33,771 nt of DNA from positions 1 to 33,771 of the IMG/VR virus record IMGVR_UViG_3300031857_000734, one strand, 5' to 3'. The translations under genes and the position numbers were made by a program. The notes below the pieces were generated by a model, which saw only the letters and a program-made list of their open reading frames with translations, was not told where the DNA came from and made no database searches. Positions 5,882 to 12,947 of the stretch are shown here, piece by piece (within the stretch, counting starts at the first letter, position 1; each line of letters starts with the position of its first letter). The DNA comes from a virus.

Positions 5882-7465
5882 ATGAATGCTAAGGAAAGAC
5901 TGCTGAGAATTACTAGAGCCCAAAACAGCCTGCTCAGAGCCAAAAACCATCTGCGGCTGGCCCAGAATTCGATTCGCAAGGAATACGATCTTTGCGTCCA
6001 GGAGGCAGCCGACGCTGATGGGTTTGTCGCCGACTGTGACGAGCGGATCGAGAGAGCCGGCAGCTGGGACGGAGCCCAGCCGGATGCCTTCTTTGGGAAA
6101 TCGATCAAGTGGCGCCGCTGTGACAGCCGGGACTTTGGCCGCCTGGTCAGGGTGTCCCTGGATCCGATCGCCGACCCTCTCCAGCAGCCTGAGGCAAAGC
6201 TGATCGGTATCGACTATGGTCCAGATGGTGATATCGAGGCATTCCAGTGCGAAGGCAGCAAAGGCCAGGCAGTACACTGGAAAGCCGCCTGGGTTCAGCT
6301 GCAGGATGGCGAGGAGCTCCGGGCTCCGCCAAATGGTCGCAGGTTTACGCGGATCCACATGGAGGGGGTCGATTTTAGCGCTGGAAGCCAGCCCAAGGAT
6401 AGCAGCCTATGGGATGTGATCGCTGAGAAATGGCACCTCAGGCCGCTCGATCTCGTTTACCTCGTGGCGCCTCCCAAGTGGGCACAGTGGCCGACCTGGA
6501 GGACGCTTCATGATCTAGTGCTCAGGAATCACAGGTTTGTGATCGATCCAGAGGCCGAGGCAAAGGTTTCAGAGACTGGAGAGATCGCCATCAAGGTGCT
6601 CGGCCTGTGGGTCAATGTCGAGTGGCTCCATGTGGATCACAGCTTCAGGGCCAAGGCTGCGCAGCTGCTGGCGAAGGATCACCACTGGGAGCCAACTACC
6701 TTTGGCGAGGCCATGCTGGCTAACCGGCCACCAGCCGAGCCAGCGAAGGAGCCAGAGCCAGACCATCCGGCATGGGAGCCGAAGGTTGGCGACTGGGTGC
6801 GGGTGACTAGGCCAAAGACGCCGGAGGTTAGCGATGACACGCTTTGGCTGGCCGATATGGACCGGTTCGACGGCGCCGTAATGCAGGTCGAACAGTTTGG
6901 CGAATCGTACCAGTCGGCAGTGGTTATTCTTGCCGGCTATGCTTTCAAGGTTGACTGGCTTGCGCCTGCCGAGGCACCCGAGCCGGAACATCCGGCAGGG
7001 CCACGCGCTGTCCCCAGGATGTCGCCAGGCGAATGGCTGGACATTCGCGACGCATATCGCGACGCAACGGCTGCCGACGTTGGCAAGCTTGTGTATGTTC
7101 GCAATGGAGAGATTGAGCCATGGAGTGAGCTGCGGCTGGCTGAAGTTACCGGTTGGATTTTGCCATTCAAATGCACTCGTGATGGCCTAGATCCAAACAG
7201 GTGGCAGGAATTCCGATATGCCGTCATCAGAAACGAGGGGCCAGCAAAATCGGAAGTTGGTGCAGGCTATCGACACCCCATACATATAGACCTAGGAGAG
7301 CAGTGCGAATTTTCTGCTGGGTTGACCAACCCAAACGGGTCTTTGGTGTGGGGTATTTTTGCCCGTCTGATGCGCTGCCAAAAAGACTTAGACAGCAATG
7401 CAATCAGGTATTACACCGAAGACGGCACTTACTACCATCACTGCCGCGTGAAGGTGGAGGGCTGA
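5882..7465 (+). CDS. large modular unknown protein with SH3-like repeats
   Basis: A 527-residue protein with a helical N-terminus (about 1-45) followed by strand-rich modules. Two modules resemble each other: CDSRDFGRLVRVS near residue 85 and ATAADVGKLVYVRNGEIEPW near 395. This recurring phage phrase (D-x-GKxVxVxx ... W) is of unknown function. A third type, KVGDWVRVTRPK ... LADMDRFDG ... FKVDWL (about 300-360), looks like the SH3-type barrel in many phage early proteins. Linkers are Pro/Glu-rich. I take the ATG at 5882 because of GAGGAG plus GAGACAC; the 84 upstream in-frame bases have no ribosome site. It lies between the ssDNA-binding candidate and the helicase, so a scaffold role in replication is possible. 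Confidence 0.65.
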   Translation: MNAKERLLRITRAQNSLLRAKNHLRLAQNSIRKEYDLCVQEAADADGFVADCDERIERAGSWDGAQPDAFFGKSIKWRRCDSRDFGRLVRVSLDPIADPLQQPEAKLIGIDYGPDGDIEAFQCEGSKGQAVHWKAAWVQLQDGEELRAPPNGRRFTRIHMEGVDFSAGSQPKDSSLWDVIAEKWHLRPLDLVYLVAPPKWAQWPTWRTLHDLVLRNHRFVIDPEAEAKVSETGEIAIKVLGLWVNVEWLHVDHSFRAKAAQLLAKDHHWEPTTFGEAMLANRPPAEPAKEPEPDHPAWEPKVGDWVRVTRPKTPEVSDDTLWLADMDRFDGAVMQVEQFGESYQSAVVILAGYAFKVDWLAPAEAPEPEHPAGPRAVPRMSPGEWLDIRDAYRDATAADVGKLVYVRNGEIEPWSELRLAEVTGWILPFKCTRDGLDPNRWQEFRYAVIRNEGPAKSEVGAGYRHPIHIDLGEQCEFSAGLTNPNGSLVWGIFARLMRCQKDLDSNAIRYYTEDGTYYHHCRVKVEG

Positions 7466-7467
7466 CC

Positions 7468-9168
7468 ATGGAGCCTAGGTGGTACCAGAGCCAAGCAGTC
7501 CAAGCGGTCTGGCAATTCATGCGAGAGCAACCAGGCAACCCATGCCTGGTACTGCCCACAGGAGCAGGCAAATCGCTGACGATCGCCATGATGGCTCGGG
7601 ATATTCTGGCATGGAAGTCCCGCTGCTTGGTTCTGGCCCACCGTAAGGAGCTGCTCCAGCAGAATGCTGAGAAGATCGAAGCCTGCATTCCGGGGCTCCA
7701 GGCTGGCATTTACTCGGCTGGGATCGGTCGCCGGGACTACCTGGCTGATGTGGTGGTGGCTGGGATCCAGTCCGTGTACCGCCAAAAAGCCGCTTACCAA
7801 CTCGGCCACAGGGATGTGGTTATCGTCGACGAAGCTCACCTGATCCCTGGTGATGGTGAGGGGATGTACTTTGAGCTCTTCAGCAATCTGCAGAAGATCA
7901 ATCCGAAGATCCGATTCGTCGGGCTGACAGCCACACCATACCGCCTCGATCATGGCATGGTGGTTGGGGAGGGCAGGCTCTTTTCCAAAATCTGCTACGA
8001 GGTGCCACTGCTCGAGCTGATCCAGCAGGGTTTCCTCTGCCCACTGACCAGCAAAGAGCCAGGCAATCTGATGCAGGTCGCTGACGTTGGCACCAGGGGT
8101 GGCGAATTCATCCAGTCGCAGCTGGACCGCGCCGCTGCTCAGGAAGAGACGGTCCGCCAGGCAGTCGAGGAGCTCCTCAGCTGGTCAGCCGATCGCCGAT
8201 CGGTGCTCATCTTCACCTGTGGCCGCCGCCATGCTGCACTTGTCGAGGAGCACTTGGCCAAGGCTGTGGGGGCAGCATCCGTGGGGTATGTAGATGGAAC
8301 CACCAAGCCAGCCGCCAGGCAGAAGGTCCTGGACGGTTTCAAGGCTGGTGCCATCAGGTTTCTGATAAATATCGATGTGCTCACCACAGGATTCGACGCG
8401 CCCAACATCGACTGTGTAGCTCTTCTGAGGCCGACCCTTAGCCCTGGCCTGCTTTACCAGATGATTGGCAGAGGATTCAGGCTCCATCCCAGCAAACAGA
8501 ATTGCCTGGTGCTGGACTTCGCAGGCAATATCGAACGCCATGGGCCAGTGGATCGCCTCAGGCCTCCAAAGACCAAGGGCCTGGGCGCTGGTTCAGGTGG
8601 TGAAGCACCGGCTAGGGCATGCCCCAAGTGTAAGGAGCTCGTGGCCATCCAGGCCAGGGAATGCCCAGCCTGTGGGTACCAGTGGCCAGAGCCAGAAGCC
8701 AAGCACGATGCCAAAGCCAGCACGCTCCCGGTGCTCTCTGACGGATCGCCATCAAAGGAGGATGAATGGATCGAGGTGCTGGGCGATCCAGCCTACCTGG
8801 TGTATTCGCCGCCTGGCAAAAAGCGATCGCTCAGGGTGATCTACAAGCTGAGGGGCACCAATGCATTCAGCGAATTTCTTAGCCTGGATCACCCCCATGA
8901 TTCAACAGCCAAGAAGCAGGCCGAGCGATGGTGGCGCCGCCGCAGTGATGTGCCATGCCCAGGATCATGCTGGGAGGCCTGGCACATTCTGAAGAAATGC
9001 CCAGAGGCAGTGGCCAAGCCAGCTAGGGTCCTGATGAGGTGGACGCCTGGCCGCAAGTTTCCAGAAATTGTTGACGTTGAATTCCATCCCAGGGGCCATT
9101 TCAGTCTCATCGATCTCGATGAGGCCAAGCTTACCGCGCAGGTTCAGGCCCAGCTATTTCGATCATAG
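7468..9168 (+). CDS. SF2 DEAH-box helicase with C-terminal zinc ribbon
   Basis: A 566-residue helicase related to type I restriction HsdR/UvrB-like phage helicases. Motif I is PTGAGKS (30-36), motif II VDEAH (120-124), motif III LTATP (153-157), a motif V region TTGFDAPN (306-313) and motif VI QMIGRGFR (331-338). A four-cysteine knuckle follows (C385, C388, C399, C402; CPKC...CPAC), then a C-terminal region of about 150 residues unlike the helicase core, beginning near WIEVLG. The ATG is set by GGTGGAGG and lies 2 bases after the previous stop. It probably unwinds DNA or branch-migrates recombination intermediates for phage replication. Confidence 0.85.
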   Translation: MEPRWYQSQAVQAVWQFMREQPGNPCLVLPTGAGKSLTIAMMARDILAWKSRCLVLAHRKELLQQNAEKIEACIPGLQAGIYSAGIGRRDYLADVVVAGIQSVYRQKAAYQLGHRDVVIVDEAHLIPGDGEGMYFELFSNLQKINPKIRFVGLTATPYRLDHGMVVGEGRLFSKICYEVPLLELIQQGFLCPLTSKEPGNLMQVADVGTRGGEFIQSQLDRAAAQEETVRQAVEELLSWSADRRSVLIFTCGRRHAALVEEHLAKAVGAASVGYVDGTTKPAARQKVLDGFKAGAIRFLINIDVLTTGFDAPNIDCVALLRPTLSPGLLYQMIGRGFRLHPSKQNCLVLDFAGNIERHGPVDRLRPPKTKGLGAGSGGEAPARACPKCKELVAIQARECPACGYQWPEPEAKHDAKASTLPVLSDGSPSKEDEWIEVLGDPAYLVYSPPGKKRSLRVIYKLRGTNAFSEFLSLDHPHDSTAKKQAERWWRRRSDVPCPGSCWEAWHILKKCPEAVAKPARVLMRWTPGRKFPEIVDVEFHPRGHFSLIDLDEAKLTAQVQAQLFRS

Positions 9169-9169
9169 A

Positions 9170-9176
9170 GAGACAC
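9170..9176 (+). promoter_or_regulatory. GAGACAC motif abutting the primase start
   Basis: GAGACAC is separated from the ATG at 9178 by a single base. No normal Shine-Dalgarno fits here (only GAGAG, very close to the start), so the motif itself may be what marks or controls this start. Confidence 0.45.
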
Positions 9177-9177
9177 C

Positions 9178-11379
9178 ATGCAGATCCCGCACGCCATGAG
9201 GGCAGCCCACCAGTGGGTGCTGTGGAAGCTTGAGAAGCGCGATGGCAAGGCCACCAAGGTGCCGTACCAGGTGAATGGCCGGATGGCCAGCTCCACCGAC
9301 CCAGCGCACTGGTCCAGCTTTGAGGCTGTCCAGCAGGTGCTCCAGGGCAATCTGGCAACGTACACCGGGTGCGGATTCGTCTTTGCACCTGGTGATGACT
9401 TCGTGGGGGTCGACCTAGACAACTGCATGGACACTGACTGGCAGCTCGATGATTGGGCAAAGGATGTGCTGGCGCACCTTCCGAGCTACACCGAGGTCAG
9501 CCCCAGTGGCAAAGGTCTCAAGATCTTCTGCCTTGGGAGGCCGAACATCGCCAAGGGTCGAAAGCTGCAAATCCCAGGCAAGCCAGGTGCCAGGATAGAG
9601 ATCTACAGCTCTGGCCGATATTTCACCGTGACTGGCGACCAGTGGGGATCGGTGGACCAGGTGGAGAACTGCCAGGCCGGAATCGACTGGCTGACGGATG
9701 TGGTGATCCCTCCAGAGCCAGCTGCAGCTGCGAGACCTGCGCCGCTGCCGAGGCAGGAGCCAAGACCGCACCAACCTGGCCGGCCAGACGCCGAACAAAG
9801 GGCCAGGCTGTACGCTCAGAGCTACCCAGCCGCGATCAGTGGCCAGGATGGCCATGGGGTGACATTCCGCCTGGCTTGCGTCCTTGTGACCGGATTCGAA
9901 CTTGGAATTGATGGGGCCAGGCAGATCCTGGCCGATTGGAATCAGGGGTGCCAGCCGCCTTGGAGCGATCGAGAGCTGGAGCACAAGCTCCGCCATGCAG
10001 AGAATGCTGGCCGGCTCGAGGGCTCACAGGGCTGGATGCTGGAGGAGGAGTCCATTCGACTCGAGCAATCCGCCGAGCCACTGAGCCAGACGGAGCTGGA
10101 TCGATGGGATGTGTACCTCGGTGGACTGATGGCTCAGGCCCAGCAGGAGAGCCACAGCCGGGACTTTCCCGCCCACTTGCTCAAGGTGCCAGGATTCTGC
10201 TCTGACGTCGCCGACTGGATCACCAGCCAGAACCCTAGAAAGAATCGGGTGCTGTCTCTGGTGGCCGCCGTGGCCCTCCAGGGAGCCTTGATCGGTGGCA
10301 AGTGTAAGGATCGAGCCGGCAGCCGCTCAAATCTCTATTTCGTCTGCCTGGCGCCGTCTGGTGGTGGCAAGCAGGCCCCGCAGACCTGCGTGAAGAAGAT
10401 ACTTAACGCGATCGGTGCCGGCCAGCTGTACGGTGGTAAGGTTTCATCCGACTCTGCGCTGGCCTCGGATCTCCTGGTCAGCCGTTCTAAGCTGTACCTT
10501 TGGGATGAAGTCGGGCGATTCATTGCCAAGACCAAGGTGCAGACCGGTGGAGCCCACCTCCATGCGGTCCAGGAGGCGCTCCTCGAGCTCTGGGGAGAGG
10601 CTGGAGGTGTGTGGAAGCAGAAGAGCTACGCTGACAGCAAAAACAATAAGGAGGTGTACCTGCCCTGCTGCAGCTTCCTGGGGATGACGGTGCCAGAGCA
10701 CTTCTGGGCTGGCCTCGAGGAGGGCCATCTGCAGGACGGTTTCGCCGCGCGAATGATGGTGATCGACTCAGGACCGAAAGCCAGGTCTGAGGATATCGAG
10801 GAGACCAACCCACCCATGGGGATCCTGGAGCTGGCCGATTACTGGATGAAGCTGAGCCCAGGAGGCAACCTGGGGAGCCAGTGGCCGGATGCCATCCTGG
10901 TGCCAGAGTCGCCGGCAGCCACCGATGCATTCCGCCAGCTGGTCGCCAAGGCTGAGGATGCCGGGACGGATGAAACTGAGAACGCTGTTTGGGCCAGATG
11001 CATCGAGAAGGCTCGGCGATTAGCTCTGATCTACGCCTGCAGCCGCGACCATGTGGCCCCAGTGATCGATGATCTGGCCGCCAGGTGGGGAATCGATTTT
11101 GCCACCTGGTGCACCGAGCGATTCATTGCCGTGGCAAAGGACGAAGTGGCAAGCAGCGATCCAGCCCAGCAGAAGTGGCAAAGGATCCGCAAGATCGTAA
11201 ACGAATGGACCAAGCGAAAGCAGCTCTGCAGCCGAACGGCTCTAATCAGGGCCTGCAAATGGACTGCCAAGGATCTCGATAAAATACTCGAGACGATGGT
11301 CCAGGCCGGTGTGATCGAGGCCAAGCAGGTGCCATCGAGCAATGGGAAATTCGTGACGTATTACTCGGTGAAGGGGTGA
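9178..11379 (+). CDS. primase-polymerase fused to DUF3987-type ATPase
   Basis: A 733-residue protein. The N-terminal third (1-170) resembles archaeo-eukaryotic-type prim-pol domains of phages: VLWKLEKRDGKATKVPY (14-30), the acidic GVDLDNC (77-83, D79 and D81), SPSGKGLK (108-115) and RIEIYSSGRYFTVTGD (139-154). A Pro-rich linker (177-205) and a helical primase C-terminal-like region follow. From about 330 it resembles DUF3987 helicase-like ATPases, with LYLWDEVG (439-446) as Walker B. The A-loop is APSGGGKQ (392-399), with Gln where Ser/Thr normally binds Mg-ATP. It presumably primes and drives replication. No separate DNA polymerase is seen, so it may also extend, or host polymerase is used. 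Confidence 0.8.
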   Translation: MQIPHAMRAAHQWVLWKLEKRDGKATKVPYQVNGRMASSTDPAHWSSFEAVQQVLQGNLATYTGCGFVFAPGDDFVGVDLDNCMDTDWQLDDWAKDVLAHLPSYTEVSPSGKGLKIFCLGRPNIAKGRKLQIPGKPGARIEIYSSGRYFTVTGDQWGSVDQVENCQAGIDWLTDVVIPPEPAAAARPAPLPRQEPRPHQPGRPDAEQRARLYAQSYPAAISGQDGHGVTFRLACVLVTGFELGIDGARQILADWNQGCQPPWSDRELEHKLRHAENAGRLEGSQGWMLEEESIRLEQSAEPLSQTELDRWDVYLGGLMAQAQQESHSRDFPAHLLKVPGFCSDVADWITSQNPRKNRVLSLVAAVALQGALIGGKCKDRAGSRSNLYFVCLAPSGGGKQAPQTCVKKILNAIGAGQLYGGKVSSDSALASDLLVSRSKLYLWDEVGRFIAKTKVQTGGAHLHAVQEALLELWGEAGGVWKQKSYADSKNNKEVYLPCCSFLGMTVPEHFWAGLEEGHLQDGFAARMMVIDSGPKARSEDIEETNPPMGILELADYWMKLSPGGNLGSQWPDAILVPESPAATDAFRQLVAKAEDAGTDETENAVWARCIEKARRLALIYACSRDHVAPVIDDLAARWGIDFATWCTERFIAVAKDEVASSDPAQQKWQRIRKIVNEWTKRKQLCSRTALIRACKWTAKDLDKILETMVQAGVIEAKQVPSSNGKFVTYYSVKG

Positions 11380-11381
11380 CC

Positions 11382-11459
11382 ATGGAGCTGCATGAGCTGG
11401 TTGGGATCGCCGCCGTCCTCGTCCTGATTCTGGCCGTTCACTGGATTGGAGATCTGTGA
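11382..11459 (+). CDS. 25-residue membrane peptide
   Basis: MELHELVGIAAVLVLILAVH... is a single hydrophobic helix (about residues 7-20) after an acidic lead, ending WIGDL. It starts 2 bases after the primase stop, with AAGGGG at 11371-11376 about 5 bases before the ATG, and its TGA overlaps the next ATG (TGATG). The tight coupling on both sides argues that it is translated. Function is unknown; tiny phage membrane peptides can regulate host membrane enzymes or lysis. It might alternatively be only a coupling leader for the next gene. Confidence 0.5.
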   Translation: MELHELVGIAAVLVLILAVHWIGDL

Positions 11460-11812
11460 TGTTCTACCTGGCTGGTCCCTACTCTCACCCCGATCTGGCT
11501 GTCCGCTGCCTACGGTTCAACCAGATGAACGTAATTGCCGGAAAGCTGATGAAGGATGGGTATCACATTTTCTCCCCGATCAGCCACTGCCATCCGATTG
11601 CCGAGGCAGTTGGCCTGCCCACCGATTTCCGTTTTTGGGAGTCTTACGATATGGCCATCCTGAGCAGGTGCACCAGGTTGGTGGTCGCCATGCTGCCTGG
11701 CTGGGCTGCCTCGGATGGATTGGCTGCCGAGATCGAGATGGCCAGATCGCTTGGGCTGCCGATTGTCTGGCTCGATCCAGATGAGTATCTGGTTGGCTTT
11801 GCGGCTACCTAA
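11459..11812 (+). CDS. DUF1937 protein, nucleoside deoxyribosyltransferase-like
   Basis: A 117-residue protein matching DUF1937 by pattern: FYLAGPYSHPD (2-12), VFSPIxHxHPIAE-like HIFSPISHCHPIAEAVGLP, FWESYDMAIL, and MLPGWAASDGLAAEIEMARSLGLPIVWLDP. This is the fold of nucleoside 2-deoxyribosyltransferases, where the Glu in the G-x-x-x-E-I segment is catalytic and the GPY loop binds the substrate. The role could be nucleotide salvage or hydrolysis of a modified nucleotide. The exact reaction cannot be read from sequence. ATG at 11459 overlaps the preceding peptide. Its last 8 bases overlap the convergent HNH gene. Confidence 0.75.
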   Translation: MFYLAGPYSHPDLAVRCLRFNQMNVIAGKLMKDGYHIFSPISHCHPIAEAVGLPTDFRFWESYDMAILSRCTRLVVAMLPGWAASDGLAAEIEMARSLGLPIVWLDPDEYLVGFAAT

Positions 11813-12260
11813 GGATTGGCCGACCTGCCAGCACCTGGCCGGCATGCTCGATCACTCGCGGATTGTAGGCCCTCCAGCTGGGACGCTCTGGCTCCCAGGG
11901 GCCGTCAGGATCGTGGCCGACTCGGAAGTGGTGCTCTCGGCAAAGTGTGATGAGGTTTGACTCCACAAGCTCGAGATCTGGCCGAAGGTAAAACGGAATG
12001 AGGTGGTGGACGTTGAGGTCGATCCGCTTTCCACACGCTGCACAGGCCGGATTCTTGGCGACGAATGCCGCTCTGGTCTCTGGCCAGAGGTCGCTTCGAT
12101 TGCCCTCGAGCAGTGGAGGATCGTCGACTGATTCCCGCAGCTCACTGGGAGGGGCAGGAGGAATTATGGGGTGGCTGGTTGCCCAAGACACCAAGACCGC
12201 CGCCAATACCGCCGCGATCGCAACCAGCAGATCTAGAGCCCAGCTATTCTTCAGGATCAA
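11805..12260 (-). CDS. membrane-anchored HNH endonuclease
   Basis: A 151-residue protein with an N-terminal hydrophobic segment (about 9-26, LDLLVAIAAVLAAVLVSW), a Pro-rich linker, then an HNH domain: CAACGKR zinc pair, NVHHLIPF with the catalytic His, LVESNLITLC and the final HHFRVGH. HNH nucleases commonly nick DNA, and in phages they often assist terminase. A membrane anchor is unusual for that job. The start is set by AGGAGG at 12268-12273: a TTG at 12266 is too close, so the TTG at 12260 (7 bases) is preferred. It overlaps the upstream gene by 17 bases and is the last gene of the late block. Confidence 0.75.
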   Translation of the reverse strand: MILKNSWALDLLVAIAAVLAAVLVSWATSHPIIPPAPPSELRESVDDPPLLEGNRSDLWPETRAAFVAKNPACAACGKRIDLNVHHLIPFYLRPDLELVESNLITLCREHHFRVGHDPDGPWEPERPSWRAYNPRVIEHAGQVLAGRPILR

Positions 12261-12438
12261 GGCCAAGCCTCCTGCGCACCACCTGGACCGCCTCCTCGCT
12301 CCTGGCTCGATAGTAGCCTACAAACCACTGACGCCTGGCAGGGTGCCCCTTTGGGAATGGGTTGGTGTCTGCCTCAAGCCCTTCCTCCCAGGCAAATTCC
12401 CCCTGCTCCTCTGGGTTCAGCAGATCTCCGATTTCCAT
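12244..12438 (-). CDS. small Rmf/CrpP-like protein
   Basis: A 64-residue protein. NPFPKGHPARRQWFVGYYRAR (about 26-46) follows the NPYPxGTxxHxxWxxGW pattern of ribosome modulation factor and CrpP-like small proteins common in phages. The rest is acidic and helical. Rmf pairs ribosomes into inactive dimers; what phage relatives do is mostly unknown. The ATG overlaps the upstream stop (TAATG) and the stop lies inside the HNH gene. The family match rests on one short motif. Confidence 0.6.
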   Translation of the reverse strand: MEIGDLLNPEEQGEFAWEEGLEADTNPFPKGHPARRQWFVGYYRARSEEAVQVVRRRLGLDPEE

Positions 12439-12947
12439 TAGGTTTCAGCCCCCCACCAATCGGCTCGGCCAATGTCCGCAGTCTGGCAGTCCTCCTGGGT
12501 CCGCTTGCATGCCTCGCGGATCAGCGATCGCCAGGGATCGAGCGGATTCAGCCAGACGATGGCACCTGTTCTGGCCGCTCTTAGCACTGCGCCGACAGTC
12601 ACCATCCAATTGTATTCCTTGGCATTGGCCTCCAGCTTCTCGGCCAGTGGCTCAATCTGCTCGAGGCAGATCCTCCATCCAGCAGCATTCATTTCTCTTT
12701 GCAGTTGCCGGCATGTGCAGTTGGGGGCTGGGTCGATCCCAAAATGGTGCTTGATCATGAGCTGCAGCCGATCGCCTGGTCGGTCGGCTCGGTGCCTCTG
12801 GGCACTCGCTGGCTGATCGATTCGAATCACCTGCTTCCTGCTGGTGTCGATCACTGGATCTTGGCCAGAGGGGCAGCATGCAAAGATCGTCACCGGTGCC
12901 GGTGCTCGATGGACAAAGCCGCATCGCGGACAGGTGCTGTCGATCAT
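12438..12947 (-). CDS. zinc-knuckle protein of the tail-tip region
   Basis: A 169-residue protein starting at the ATGA overlap (12947-12944). It opens with CPRCGFVHRA and a second Cys pair (FACCPSG), a probable small zinc site. Its middle, PGDRLQLMIKHHFGI ... NCTCRQLQREMNAAGWRICLEQIE, matches a phage module (G-x-x-L ... CxC ... MNxxG ... C) seen near tail genes. Its function is not known to me. The C-terminal part is helical and acidic/basic mixed. Position at the 3' end of the tail cluster suggests a virion or tail-associated component. Confidence 0.6.
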   Translation of the reverse strand: MIDSTCPRCGFVHRAPAPVTIFACCPSGQDPVIDTSRKQVIRIDQPASAQRHRADRPGDRLQLMIKHHFGIDPAPNCTCRQLQREMNAAGWRICLEQIEPLAEKLEANAKEYNWMVTVGAVLRAARTGAIVWLNPLDPWRSLIREACKRTQEDCQTADIGRADWWGAET

